From Methanothrix harundinacea (GTDB taxonomy: Archaea; Halobacteriota; Methanosarcinia; Methanotrichales; Methanotrichaceae), in assembly GCA_001509375.1 (NCBI GenBank), contig LGFT01000028.1, positions 1 through 43,015 of the forward strand: a stretch of 43,015 nucleotides of DNA. Reading direction: 5' to 3'. Shown here piece after piece: positions 25,325 to 34,018 of this stretch. The translations under genes and the position numbers were made by a program. Each line of letters opens with the position of its first letter. Position 1 is the first letter of the stretch. The notes under the pieces are model-generated. The model worked only from the letters and a program-made list of their open reading frames with translations. It made no database searches and had not been told where the DNA came from.

Positions 25325-26197
25325 TCAGATCCGACCCCCTGTTCTGAAGGCTTCTTTGATAAGATCCTCTCTGAAGAACTCTCCCGCATCCCCGCCCACG
25401 GCGTAATTGTAGACCGCCGCCGAGTATATCCCGCCCAGGGTCGAGCTGATGAGCCCGATGCCCAGAAGGAGCAGGACGAGGAGGATGGCGATGGCGATGG
25501 CGGCTAAGGGAGACGTATCAGCGACGAAGACGATGGCAGCGATCCCCAGGATCACGGCAGCGATCGCAAAAAGGCCGAAGACGAGACCGATGCTGATACC
25601 ACCAACCACCTGCTCGCCCCAGGTCTTTTTCAGAAGGCTGGAGCTCCGCCTGATCGCCTCCCCGGGCCCCACGTCTTCGGTCACCAGGACCGGGACCGCC
25701 AGAAAGGTCGCCAGGTTCCAGGCCATCCCCACGATGGACGAGGCGAGGGCCCCGATCAGGGCCAGGGGGTTTCCCCTCCCCTCAGACTCCCCAGCCTGGG
25801 AGAATAGCTTCAGGATCATCCCCACGGTGGCGGCGATGGCGGCGTAGCCCAAGATAGAACGGAGGTGGCTCTTCGCGATCCCAAAGCCGTCCCCCAGAGT
25901 CGGATCGCCGCCCCGGAGCCTTATCAGGGCCGCGCCCACTAGGGCCGAGTTGGCGAAGATCACGACGGAGTACTGGACGAAGTAGAAGGCGAAGACCACC
26001 ACAATTTCGGCAACGCCGGGGTCCTCTGCCGCATCAATGAAAAACCCCGTCGAGTTGAGGGGAAGAAAGAAGGCGATAGAGACGATCAGAAGGGCGATTG
26101 CCGAGATGATCGGATAGATCAAAAGCTCCCTGTCGGAGCGCAAGACCATGGCGCTGGCCTTCACCAGCGCCCAGCTATTTCCCACCCGTTCGAACAT
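25325..26197 (-). CDS. DUF6159-like polytopic membrane protein
   Basis: The 290-residue protein starts VGNSWALVKASAMVLRSDRE, resembling DUF6159 proteins, and has about six hydrophobic segments rich in Ala, Ile and Val. Pairs of spans surround a cytosolic DVGPGEAIRRSSSLLKKTWG motif. No transport motif is recognisable. It lies 97 bases downstream of the secreted-protein gene on the same strand and converges with the helicase gene, so it may belong to the envelope locus or have its own promoter. Confidence 0.82.
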   Translation of the reverse strand: MFERVGNSWALVKASAMVLRSDRELLIYPIISAIALLIVSIAFFLPLNSTGFFIDAAEDPGVAEIVVVFAFYFVQYSVVIFANSALVGAALIRLRGGDPTLGDGFGIAKSHLRSILGYAAIAATVGMILKLFSQAGESEGRGNPLALIGALASSIVGMAWNLATFLAVPVLVTEDVGPGEAIRRSSSLLKKTWGEQVVGGISIGLVFGLFAIAAVILGIAAIVFVADTSPLAAIAIAILLVLLLLGIGLISSTLGGIYSAAVYNYAVGGDAGEFFREDLIKEAFRTGGRI

Positions 26198-26294
26198 GTT
26201 TATCTCCCAAAAGTTATTTTATTGGTACCATCAAATATCGTCAGTGTTTATAAAATCTGCGCTGGAGGTTCGAGCCATCGGCGAAGAGGGTCTC

Positions 26295-26855
26295 CTAATA
26301 TCCGGTCAGGTTGTAATCGATCACCACCCCTATCCCCTCCACCTCGTAGCCGAGAACCTCCACCTTCATGGAATCCTCGGTTTTGGAGAAGGAGTACTCG
26401 AGCCCCTCCGAACAGCTGACGGCCAGCATCGCTGCATCTTTTGGGAGATAGAAGGCCAGATGACACTCGTTCCAGCCGAGATCGGCCTCAAACTCAAGCC
26501 TCGTCTCATCACCCAAAGTCGAGGTCAATCCGCTGCTTTTGGCGTAAAGCTCCCTCGTATCCTCGTCGTAAAAGAGCTCGGCGCCCTCGAGGAAGGCGAG
26601 ACCTTCCGGCTCAGCCTCGAGATATCCGATGATGAGAGCCCTTCCCTCCGCCTCCACGTAGACGTCCAGGACGATGCTTCCGGCGGCCGCTCCTGCTCCG
26701 CCTTCGCCATCTGCGCCGACGAGATCGTCGGCCAGCACCGAGGACGGGGGGAGGGGCGAAAAGGCTACGGCGGCCAGGAGGAGATAGACCATGACCGCCG
26801 ACGGCGATCCCCAACGGAGAGGCCGAGATCTCTGATCTCCTTCGATCAGGCCCAT
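26295..26855 (-). CDS. Secreted stand-alone paralogue of the regulator ectodomain
   Basis: The 186-residue protein has an N-terminal signal-like segment (MVYLLLAAVAFSPLPPSSVL; an internal Met at 26792 is an alternative start). The mature part aligns by eye with the ectodomain of the regulator encoded at 27832-28893: VLDVYVEAEGRALIIGYLEA against VLDIYADDAGKALVTGYANG, then YDEDTRELYA against YDEDASQLYA. It lacks the membrane span and winged helix. The start is 6 bases after the stop of the preceding gene, implying co-transcription. It may bind the same extracellular ligand or partner; function is not established. Confidence 0.75.
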   Translation of the reverse strand: MGLIEGDQRSRPLRWGSPSAVMVYLLLAAVAFSPLPPSSVLADDLVGADGEGGAGAAAGSIVLDVYVEAEGRALIIGYLEAEPEGLAFLEGAELFYDEDTRELYAKSSGLTSTLGDETRLEFEADLGWNECHLAFYLPKDAAMLAVSCSEGLEYSFSKTEDSMKVEVLGYEVEGIGVVIDYNLTGY

Positions 26856-26861
26856 GGTCCC

Positions 26862-27830
26862 TCAGGTCCCAGAAGCTATCGTCTGGAGCGTCTCTCGGGG
26901 CCACCACCTCGGATCGGCCCAGGAGCCTCCTTCGGGCAAACCAGCCCAGGGACCACCGCGCCTCAGGTCCCAGGAGATTATAAAATGGCGATCAGGCTCC
27001 AATGGGCATCCGAGACATCCCGGGCTGGTCAGGATCATCTCCAGGAATGGGTCCCGAATCTCTGGGCCGCTCCATGCAAAAAATGATGGCACGCCTCCCT
27101 GGGGACGAATATATCCGGCCTCCAATCCTTCCAGATCGCCTATCCAGGCCGGGCAGGACTCCATCCTGCACCCTCTGCCGACCGACGAATCCAGGATAAC
27201 CAGGTAGCTTCCGGCACGGGGGCCGCCGAGTATCAGGAGGGTCCCTACCCCAATGGAGGAGCCGTCCTCCCGGTGGCGGGTCTCGATGCTGACGGTGCCG
27301 GCGATCTCGTGGTCGGGCCCGGGAGCCGTTGGAATAGCGCCCCAGACCGGCTCCATCAAATCCGCCACCAGAGTCGATTTTCTCCCCTCCGATGTTAGGT
27401 TGAGGTTTTCGAGGAGATAGTGGGCATGATCGAGGCGGATGTTCCCTCTATAGCTGTAGGCCCCATCGTCGCCCTCGATCTCGGCCTTGATCTCCCCGAG
27501 GGTCCTGTTTTCCCCCAGAAGCCGGCGAACCTCTGATGGGTCGATCCCCCTCGCCCTCTCCACCTGGAGCCTCACGGACAGGGTCTCGTTCTCGGGGCCA
27601 AAGGCAATCCCCCTCTCCGAGCGGACGATGGATATCAGAACTGGAGGTCTTTCCCCGGGATGGCCCATGTGGGCGATTTGACAGAAGACAAAGCAGGGAT
27701 CCTTTGCCATAATCTCATCTCCTCCGCCTCCGCACCCCCCCAAAGGAAAGGCGAGGCCCTCCCCAACAAGGCTCATCAACAGCAACGCGCCCAACCCCGG
27801 GCCCAAGACCCCTCTGAAGACAGATCTCAT
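26862..27830 (-). CDS. Secreted Cys-containing protein of unknown function
   Basis: The 322-residue protein starts with a signal peptide (MRSVFRGVLGPGLGALLLMS) and has a Gly- and Cys-rich early segment with CGGGGD and CFVFC. Two more Cys pairs lie near the end (GRGCRMESC and GCLGCPLE), suggesting disulphides or metal binding outside the cell. The rest is beta-rich with no recognised domain. The frame is open upstream into the regulator gene, but ATG 27830 lies right after the regulator stop with GGAGG about 12 bases before it, so I use it. It is the middle gene of a three-gene operon. Confidence 0.7.
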   Translation of the reverse strand: MRSVFRGVLGPGLGALLLMSLVGEGLAFPLGGCGGGGDEIMAKDPCFVFCQIAHMGHPGERPPVLISIVRSERGIAFGPENETLSVRLQVERARGIDPSEVRRLLGENRTLGEIKAEIEGDDGAYSYRGNIRLDHAHYLLENLNLTSEGRKSTLVADLMEPVWGAIPTAPGPDHEIAGTVSIETRHREDGSSIGVGTLLILGGPRAGSYLVILDSSVGRGCRMESCPAWIGDLEGLEAGYIRPQGGVPSFFAWSGPEIRDPFLEMILTSPGCLGCPLEPDRHFIISWDLRRGGPWAGLPEGGSWADPRWWPRETLQTIASGT

Positions 27831-27831
27831 G

Positions 27832-28893
27832 CTAATACACATCCTCCCCCCTCTCGCAAATCGTCCAATCCCGATCGTCTTCCCCTCTGAGCCGCTGGGA
27901 CAGTTCAATGACGTTCGTTCTTCCCCATTCTTTCTTGGTTACGATATTTCTCCTCTCCAGAGAGATTATTATCCCGGTTAGGGAGGATTTGGGTATCCCC
28001 GTCTCGTACCTGATATCTGCCTGGGTCATCTTACCGTCGTGCTTTATCAGAGACTTCAGGACCGACCTCTCCCTCTCGGTGAGGGTATCCATCACCGCCA
28101 CCATCCCCGCCGAGATCGACGAATCGGCCTTCTCGTCCTCCGATGAAGGAGGACGAGAGGCGTCTGGGATCGAAACGGCCTCGGCCCCATGGCTCTCCTC
28201 AGCCTCTGGGACTTCAAGAAGGGCCTCGTCCGCCTCGAAGCCATCAGAAGTTTTTGAAGCTCCTTGCAAGGGAGAGCTGCCCATCTTTCTCAACTTGGCG
28301 GCCGCAACGATGGCGATCAGGGCGACGATGGCTCCGACCAGGATGATGGGGGCTGAAGAGCTCTCTTCTGGCGGAAGGCCGCTGGCTGCCCCCTCCACAT
28401 GGCCGCCGGTGAGGGGCTGGCGGTACCGGACGGCGGCAGTGGGGCCCGTTACGTCGTAGCCGTGAAACTCCACCATAAAGGAGTCGCTGGAGGAGGATAC
28501 GAGGTAATCAAGCCCCACGGTTCCGGTGATGTTGCTGAGCTGAACATTTTCTGACAGATAAAAGGTGACATGATACTCGCCGTAGATCCCCTCCGCAGGC
28601 AGCCTGATCTCCCATTCGTCCCCACTCTTCCATGTAAGAGCGTTGGTCACCGCGTAAAGCTGGCTGGCATCCTCGTCGTACTGGTATTCTGAGGCGTTCA
28701 GAAAGGGGAGACCTTCTATGCCGTTGGCATATCCCGTCACCAGAGCCTTGCCGGCATCGTCGGCGTAGATGTCGAGGACGAGGCTCCGGGAATCGGAGCT
28801 CTCTTCCTCCTGAGCCCAAGAGCCCGAGCTGATGATGATAACGATTACAGTGAGGGTCAACGCCAATCGGCTCAGTCTTTCGATATCCTTCAT
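27832..28893 (-). CDS. Membrane-tethered winged-helix transcription regulator
   Basis: The 353-residue protein has a signal peptide (LALTLTVIVIIISSGSWA), an ectodomain at about residues 36-165, a transmembrane span APIILVGAIVALIAIVAAAK (about 181-200), a charged linker, and a MarR-like winged helix at about 268-345 (LTERERSVLKSLIKHDGKMT, then IPKSSLTGIIISLERRNIV). The topology puts the ectodomain outside and the DNA-binding domain inside, making it a one-component transmembrane regulator. It heads a minus-strand operon and is divergent from the exported-protein genes at 29-33 kb, its likely targets together with its own operon. Confidence 0.8.
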   Translation of the reverse strand: MKDIERLSRLALTLTVIVIIISSGSWAQEEESSDSRSLVLDIYADDAGKALVTGYANGIEGLPFLNASEYQYDEDASQLYAVTNALTWKSGDEWEIRLPAEGIYGEYHVTFYLSENVQLSNITGTVGLDYLVSSSSDSFMVEFHGYDVTGPTAAVRYRQPLTGGHVEGAASGLPPEESSSAPIILVGAIVALIAIVAAAKLRKMGSSPLQGASKTSDGFEADEALLEVPEAEESHGAEAVSIPDASRPPSSEDEKADSSISAGMVAVMDTLTERERSVLKSLIKHDGKMTQADIRYETGIPKSSLTGIIISLERRNIVTKKEWGRTNVIELSQRLRGEDDRDWTICERGEDVY

Positions 28894-28940
28894 CGAGATC
28901 CTTTTGCAAAGCTCATTTTTGAGTCGGTGGTTGGAGGTCG

Positions 28941-28951
28941 AATATATTTAA
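28941..28951. promoter_or_regulatory. Shared TATA region of the divergent envelope operons
   Basis: AATATATTTAA can act in either direction. It is 48 bases before the regulator ATG on the minus strand and about 70 bases before the plus-strand gene, which also has CGTATAATTC at about 28979. An 8-base palindrome GTTCGAAC (29000-29007) adjoins the plus-strand ribosome site. Confidence 0.4.
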
Positions 28952-29020
28952 GATTTGGCGACGTGCTTACTACGAGACGTATAATTCATAAATGATAAAG
29001 TTCGAACAAGGATGTTCTAT

Positions 29021-30259
29021 ATGAGCTGGAAGTCTTCAAGTCGCGGGATCGCCTCGGCCACAGCCCTCCCGTCTCAAGCACTGCTGGTCCTCCTTTTATC
29101 ATCCTCCATCCTGGGGGCCGGCGAGCTAGTGGCAAACAGGTATGGCGAGATCGATGAAACGCCGTTGTTAACGGCACAGGAGGAGGTTTTAGATCTCAAT
29201 CTCAGCTCTGGATGGGTGAATGCCAACGAGGGGGAGACCACAGGATCGATGGAACCTGAAGATGTATCGGCTTATTCCGATGAATCTATCCTGAGCGATG
29301 AGGATGCGGCCGAGACCCTTGATCCGGAGACGGCCTTCTATGCGGAGGCTGAGGAGGTCGAAGAAGAGGAGGAGGAGGAGGCCGAGCTGACGATGGCCGA
29401 GGCGGTGGTCTACGTCTTCAACAACGACGACGACACCCTAAGCATATCCCTCTTCATAGACTCGGAACTCTTGGGTACCGAGGACGTCTCCAAGGACAAA
29501 GAGAAGAAGTTCGGAAACTACCCTCTCGTGACCGGATCCCACAGCTTCAAGATCACCTGGTGGGATGACGACACCAAGAAGACTCACCAGGAGGAGCTGG
29601 TCGCAACGGTGGAGGGTGTGACTGCGGTCACCCTCTACACCACCCTGAACAAGGGGCCTGAGAAGTTCGAGATGAATGTTATGTTGAGAAACGAGAACTC
29701 CAAAGACCTCGAAGCCTACCTCTACATCGACGGTGAGTATGAAAAGCAGAAGACCGCCAAAAAGGAGAGCACCACCGACTTCGGCAAATTCGACATCGAG
29801 GAGGGGGTCCACGTGCTCGCAGTGAGGTGGCAGGACCCGGAGACGAAGATCGATTATGAGAAGAGAAAGACGATCAGGGTCGACGGAAAGGACGTCGTCA
29901 CCTTCCACGCCCCCGCTGGGATGACCTTCCAGACCGACGAGGAGGCCGCCTCAAAGGCCGCCGCCAAAACGACCACCAGCAGCAAGACTGAGACCACCTC
30001 AACGAAGACGGCCTCGACTTCAGCCACCACAAACGATGCGGTAGAGGGGGGGGAATCACCATCAAAGACCGGGACGGGCGACTCAAACAAGCCGTCCTCA
30101 AACTCCGGCGAGGTCAAATCCGCGGCTGATAAAGGCCAAAGCGAGCCAGAAACCAATGAGAACAACGGGGACGCCGGTCCCGATGTTACGAATGTGACCC
30201 TCTACCTCACGACGATTGGAGCGATCCTGGCCATCTACATCATATTCTTCAGGCGTTGA
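29021..30259 (+). CDS. Acidic exported protein with two beta-domain repeats and C-terminal anchor
   Basis: The 412-residue protein has a signal peptide (ALPSQALLVLLLSSSILGAG), a strongly acidic segment with a run of Glu (about residues 105-118) and two similar domains. The first contains AVVYVFNNDDDTLSISLFID and the second MNVMLRNENSKDLEAYLYID. A Ser/Thr/Lys-rich stalk follows, then a C-terminal hydrophobic helix (LYLTTIGAILAIYIIFFRR). This layout suits a surface protein anchored in the cytoplasmic membrane, perhaps glycosylated in the stalk. The start at ATG 29021 is favoured by AAGGATG seven bases ahead; ATG 29012 overlaps that site. Confidence 0.8.
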   Translation: MSWKSSSRGIASATALPSQALLVLLLSSSILGAGELVANRYGEIDETPLLTAQEEVLDLNLSSGWVNANEGETTGSMEPEDVSAYSDESILSDEDAAETLDPETAFYAEAEEVEEEEEEEAELTMAEAVVYVFNNDDDTLSISLFIDSELLGTEDVSKDKEKKFGNYPLVTGSHSFKITWWDDDTKKTHQEELVATVEGVTAVTLYTTLNKGPEKFEMNVMLRNENSKDLEAYLYIDGEYEKQKTAKKESTTDFGKFDIEEGVHVLAVRWQDPETKIDYEKRKTIRVDGKDVVTFHAPAGMTFQTDEEAASKAAAKTTTSSKTETTSTKTASTSATTNDAVEGGESPSKTGTGDSNKPSSNSGEVKSAADKGQSEPETNENNGDAGPDVTNVTLYLTTIGAILAIYIIFFRR

Positions 30260-30264
30260 TTTGA

Positions 30265-31845
30265 TTGAGAGCTTTCCTGGCATATATCCTCCTGGCATCG
30301 ATGATCGGATCAGCAGTGGAGTGGGGAGACCGGGCTGAAGGAGATCTCCGCTGGGGAGAGACGCTTCAGATGGGCGATTACACCCTGGAGGCGGCAGACT
30401 TCACCCCCGAGGATGTGACGCCGAGGATGGTGATGCTGAAGCTTTATAAAAATGGGGAGCTCATCGCCACCCGGGCGCTGAAGTCCGGCGACAGCTTCTC
30501 CCTCGACGACGAGGTGAGGGTGGTGGCCCAGGAGGTCAGGAGGAGGGACTACCTCGTCGACGAGTCGGCCGAGCCCCGCGCCAGGGTGGTCCTTTTCGTC
30601 AGGGCGGTCCCCGAGCTTCAGATCCGCGTCGTCTCAGACGAGGACGTCTACAAGGCCGGAGATTGGGCTAAGCTCGAGATCGAGATCGAGAACGTCGGCA
30701 CGGCGGACGCGGAAGAGGCGGTGATCGAGGTGACTTCGGACCCGGCGATCTTCCGCTCGAGATATTCGAGATCGATCCTCTCCCCCGGCGAGGTCTGGGA
30801 CGAGGACCCGGATACGGAGGATATCGACCCCATCGCGGAGAGGTTCAAGGTGCCTTCGGTCCCCGGACCCGAAGAGGTCTCTCTTAGGGTTCATGCCCGG
30901 TACCTCGACTCCGAGGTGGGGGTTCACGAGTCCTGGGGCGGGACGAGCTTCGACATCTTCGGACCCCTCAAGCTCTACAAGCGCACAGAGGATGAGATCA
31001 GGTTCGGAAAGAGCGGCTACGTCCACCTCACCGCCAGCAACGGCGGCGATAGAGCTCTCGAGGCCGATCTCTCAGACTCGACGGGCAGAGACTTCGCGGC
31101 GGACGCCGCTCTGAGATGGAAGATGACGATCCCGCCGGGAAGCTCAGAGGCCGTCAGCTACACCATAAGCGCAAAAAAGCCCGGTGAGGGGCAGATCCTT
31201 CCGCCCGCCGAGGCGGTCTACACCATCGACGGGAGGGCATACACTGTCAAATCGACGAGCGCCATCGTCGACGTCATCGGTCCTCTGGTGGAGGTGAAAA
31301 AGTCGGTCTCATCGTCAAAGATCGAGAAGGGCGAAGAGGTTACGGTGAACCTGACGGCGAAGAACGTCGGCAACCGGAGGACGAAGGCATCGGTGAATGA
31401 GACGATTCCCTCCTGGGCCCGCCTAGTCTCCGGGGAGACGAAGTTATCCCACCTCCTCCTGCCAGGGGAGGCGGCCGGACTGGAGTACACCATATCCTGC
31501 CCTGAGGCGGGCAGCTTCGAGATCCCGCCCACCAGCGTCTGTTACAGGGACGAAGAGGGGACCGCCTGCACCCTGGAATCCTCTCGCCTCCGGATAACGG
31601 TCGAGGACGAGGAGATAGACGACTCCACGGCCGCCGAGATAGACGGGAACGGAACGGCCCTTCCATCGCAAGCCTCGGATGAAGAGAACGGCATCGAGAT
31701 GAAAGGTGATCAGAGGTACGACGGCAAAGACGAGGCCAAAGGAGGTGGATCGGTGAGCGGAAGAGCCCAGGAAGAGGGGTCCGTCCTCTGGGCGATACCG
31801 GTTCTGATCCTGATCATATTCGTTGCCTTAGACCGATACCTTTAG
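30265..31845 (+). CDS. Anchored exported protein with CARDB/NEW3-like repeats
   Basis: The 526-residue protein has a short signal peptide (RAFLAYILLASMIGSAV), a beta-rich N-terminal domain starting WGETLQMGDYTLEAADFTPE, and two or three immunoglobulin-like domains with the CARDB/NEW3 look: DWAKLEIEIENVGTADAEEA, YVHLTASNGGDRALEADLSD and EEVTVNLTAKNVGNRRTKAS. A hydrophilic stalk leads to a C-terminal span (VLWAIPVLILIIFVALDRYL). It begins with TTG five bases after the previous stop, so it is the second gene of the operon. Its role is likely structural or adhesive at the cell envelope; this is inferred. Confidence 0.8.
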   Translation: MRAFLAYILLASMIGSAVEWGDRAEGDLRWGETLQMGDYTLEAADFTPEDVTPRMVMLKLYKNGELIATRALKSGDSFSLDDEVRVVAQEVRRRDYLVDESAEPRARVVLFVRAVPELQIRVVSDEDVYKAGDWAKLEIEIENVGTADAEEAVIEVTSDPAIFRSRYSRSILSPGEVWDEDPDTEDIDPIAERFKVPSVPGPEEVSLRVHARYLDSEVGVHESWGGTSFDIFGPLKLYKRTEDEIRFGKSGYVHLTASNGGDRALEADLSDSTGRDFAADAALRWKMTIPPGSSEAVSYTISAKKPGEGQILPPAEAVYTIDGRAYTVKSTSAIVDVIGPLVEVKKSVSSSKIEKGEEVTVNLTAKNVGNRRTKASVNETIPSWARLVSGETKLSHLLLPGEAAGLEYTISCPEAGSFEIPPTSVCYRDEEGTACTLESSRLRITVEDEEIDDSTAAEIDGNGTALPSQASDEENGIEMKGDQRYDGKDEAKGGGSVSGRAQEEGSVLWAIPVLILIIFVALDRYL

Positions 31846-31905
31846 GGCCCGGATGATGAAGAAGATCTCCGAATTCCAGGAGAACTAGGAGGGAAGAAAG
31901 GAGAG

Positions 31906-33078
31906 ATGCTCAAAACCATTCCGATCCCATCACTGATCAGAGCAACCTTAATCCTGTTGATCCTCGTTCATCCCGCCCTAGGCCAGGCCCCGGATTTGGA
32001 GTGGGAGGTGGCCTTCGGCGGTGCTGGGGATGAGAGGGGGCTCGCCCTCCAGGAGACGAGAGACACCGGCATCGTCGTCGCGGGCTACACCTCCTCGAAG
32101 GGGGTGGGAAAAAAAGATCTCTGGCTCATCAAGACCGACTCCGAGGGGGAGATGGAGTGGGAGAGGACCCTCGGTGGTCCCGCCGACGACGAGGGATGGG
32201 CCGTCCTGGAGACGAAGGACGGCGGCTATCTGTTGACGGGGTTCACCGAGTCCGAGGGCTCTGGGGGAAAAGACCTCTGGCTCGTCAAGACCTACTCCGA
32301 CGGCTACGAGAGATGGAAGAAGACCTTTGGAGCTGCCGGCGACGATTGGGGCGTCGCCGTCCTGGAGACGAAGGACGGGGGATACGCCGTGGCCGCTGTC
32401 ACCACCTCCCGGGGGTCAGGCGGCTCCGACGGCTGGATTTTGAAGACCGACCCTGATGGGAACCTGGAGTGGGAAACGACGATGGGCGGATCCAAGAACG
32501 ACGGCATCTCCTCGATCTTGGAGATTGAAGACGGCTACCTCGTCGTCGGCTTCACCGAATCCTACGGCGCGGGCGGAAAGGACATCTGGCTCGTGAAGAT
32601 GGACCCAGAGGGCGAGAGGATCTGGGAGAAGACTTTCGGAAAAGGTGGCGATGAGAGGAGCAACTTCGTCCGGGAGATGGAGGATGGCTACGTCGTCGTA
32701 GGCGTTTCGGATTCCGGGGGCTCAGGGGGAAGGGACGTCTGGCTCATCAGGACCGACATTGAAGGGGAGACGATCTGGGAGAAGACCTTCGGCGGCTCTG
32801 GAGACGACGGCTGCTGGTCCGCCGCTGAGGGAGAAGGCGGCCTCATCTTCATTGGCTACACCGAATCTCAAGGAAGAGGGGACCAGGACCTCTGGCTGTT
32901 AAAGATCTCCCCCGATGGGGAGAAGGCGTGGGAGAAGACCTTGGGAGGATCGGGCTTCGATCTCGGAAGGGCGATCGTCTCGACGAAGGATGGCGGATGG
33001 GCGATGACGGGATGGACTGAATCGATGGGATCGGGGGGCGAGGATCTTTGGCTGGTGAAGATCGAGGGGAGATCATGA
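31906..33078 (+). CDS. Exported seven-repeat beta-propeller protein
   Basis: The 390-residue protein has a signal peptide (ATLILLILVHPALGQA) and then seven repeats of about 52 residues, each ending with a DLWLVKTDxxG-like strand and starting with WEKTFGGxGDDxG. Seven such units should close into a beta-propeller. No catalytic residues are evident; extracellular propellers commonly bind partners or ligands. A GGAGAG site precedes the ATG. It is 60 bases after the CARDB-like gene and its last codons overlap the methyltransferase start. Confidence 0.85.
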   Translation: MLKTIPIPSLIRATLILLILVHPALGQAPDLEWEVAFGGAGDERGLALQETRDTGIVVAGYTSSKGVGKKDLWLIKTDSEGEMEWERTLGGPADDEGWAVLETKDGGYLLTGFTESEGSGGKDLWLVKTYSDGYERWKKTFGAAGDDWGVAVLETKDGGYAVAAVTTSRGSGGSDGWILKTDPDGNLEWETTMGGSKNDGISSILEIEDGYLVVGFTESYGAGGKDIWLVKMDPEGERIWEKTFGKGGDERSNFVREMEDGYVVVGVSDSGGSGGRDVWLIRTDIEGETIWEKTFGGSGDDGCWSAAEGEGGLIFIGYTESQGRGDQDLWLLKISPDGEKAWEKTLGGSGFDLGRAIVSTKDGGWAMTGWTESMGSGGEDLWLVKIEGRS

Positions 33079-33707
33079 CGAAAAAAGAGGTCTGGGGAGG
33101 GCCGAACCCACTGAGCAGCTGCCGAAGTCCGGCGGCCGAGGACCGAGAGATCGTTTGGTTGGAAGATGTTTATGAGCCTGCCGAGGACACCCTCCTCCTC
33201 CTCAGGGTCGCCCTGGAGGAGGTCGATACCTTCGATCGTGTCCTTGAGATGGGGTGCGGCCGCGGGATGATATCAAAACGACTGGTCCCCCTGGCCAAAA
33301 GCGTCCTCGCCACCGACATCAACCCCAGCGCAGCGAAGATCCTTAGACGAGCCGGGATCGACGCCGTTCAGGCAGACCTCTTCTGTGGAATCAGGTCCAA
33401 GTTCGATCTGGTCCTCTTCAACCCCCCCTACCTTCCCACCGGTGAGGGCGAGGTCCTGAAGGGCTGGCTCAACTTCGCCTTCGACGGCGGAAAAAATGGC
33501 AGAGATACGATAAACCGCTTCCTGGAGATGGTGGGCGACCACCTCGAGGCCGAAAGGGGACGCGCCCTCCTCCTCATATCAAGCCTCAGCGGCTCTTGGC
33601 AGGTCATAGAGAAGGCGCGAGAAGAGGGGCTGTCGGTAGAGGTGGTCGCGAGGGAGAAGCACTTCTTCGAGGAGCTCTTAGTCCTAAGGCTCACCCTCCG
33701 CCCATAG
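33075..33707 (+). CDS. HemK2/Mtq2-type class I methyltransferase
   Basis: The 210-residue protein has the class I SAM-binding motif VLEMGCGRGMISKRL and the substrate-binding NPPY tetrapeptide in LVLFNPPYLPTGEG, plus the N-terminal VYEPAEDTLLLLRVA typical of HemK2/Mtq2 proteins. By family knowledge these methylate the Gln of the GGQ motif in release factor aRF1, usually with a Trm112-like partner. The start is ATG 33075, overlapping the propeller stop as ATGA. Its position behind envelope genes looks incidental, but it is translationally coupled. Confidence 0.9.
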   Translation: MTKKEVWGGPNPLSSCRSPAAEDREIVWLEDVYEPAEDTLLLLRVALEEVDTFDRVLEMGCGRGMISKRLVPLAKSVLATDINPSAAKILRRAGIDAVQADLFCGIRSKFDLVLFNPPYLPTGEGEVLKGWLNFAFDGGKNGRDTINRFLEMVGDHLEAERGRALLLISSLSGSWQVIEKAREEGLSVEVVAREKHFFEELLVLRLTLRP

Positions 33708-34018
33708 GATTTGAGGAGGAGTGGTCGCACGCTACTGATTTCTCAGATCGGAGCACGCCTTCGCGAACCTATTTAAAAATATGTAACAAATCCGGGTAGT
33801 CGCCAAAATCTAGATGAATCCAAAAAATGGGCCGAGATCTGATAAAACCGGAGAATTGATGTAAGATCATCTGGATATATAATCATAAGTTGGGGTCAAA
33901 GGTTTAAAAAGTTGTACGTTTGTGCTCCAGAACTTTTTTGCTAATATTGAGCAAAAATGTTGTGCTCCAATATACTTATATGCGAAGAACAATGACGTGT
34001 TATCACAGAGGTGCTTTG
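33708..34018. other. AT-rich regulatory interval before the DUF1699 genes
   Basis: This 311-base gap has no gene. It contains TATA-like sequences (TTTAAAAA near 33903, CTTATATG at 33975-33982), an 8-base inverted repeat and a pair of 10-base direct repeats, all described separately. Confidence 0.6.
33920..33969 (+). promoter_or_regulatory. Paired direct repeats flanking an inverted repeat, upstream of DUF1699
   Basis: TTGTGCTCCA occurs at 33920-33929 and 33960-33969, exactly 40 bases apart. Between them TTTTTGCT (33935-33942) and AGCAAAAA (33950-33957) form a perfect inverted repeat. The set ends just before the TATA candidate CTTATATG at 33975, where an operator would be expected. Confidence 0.5.
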
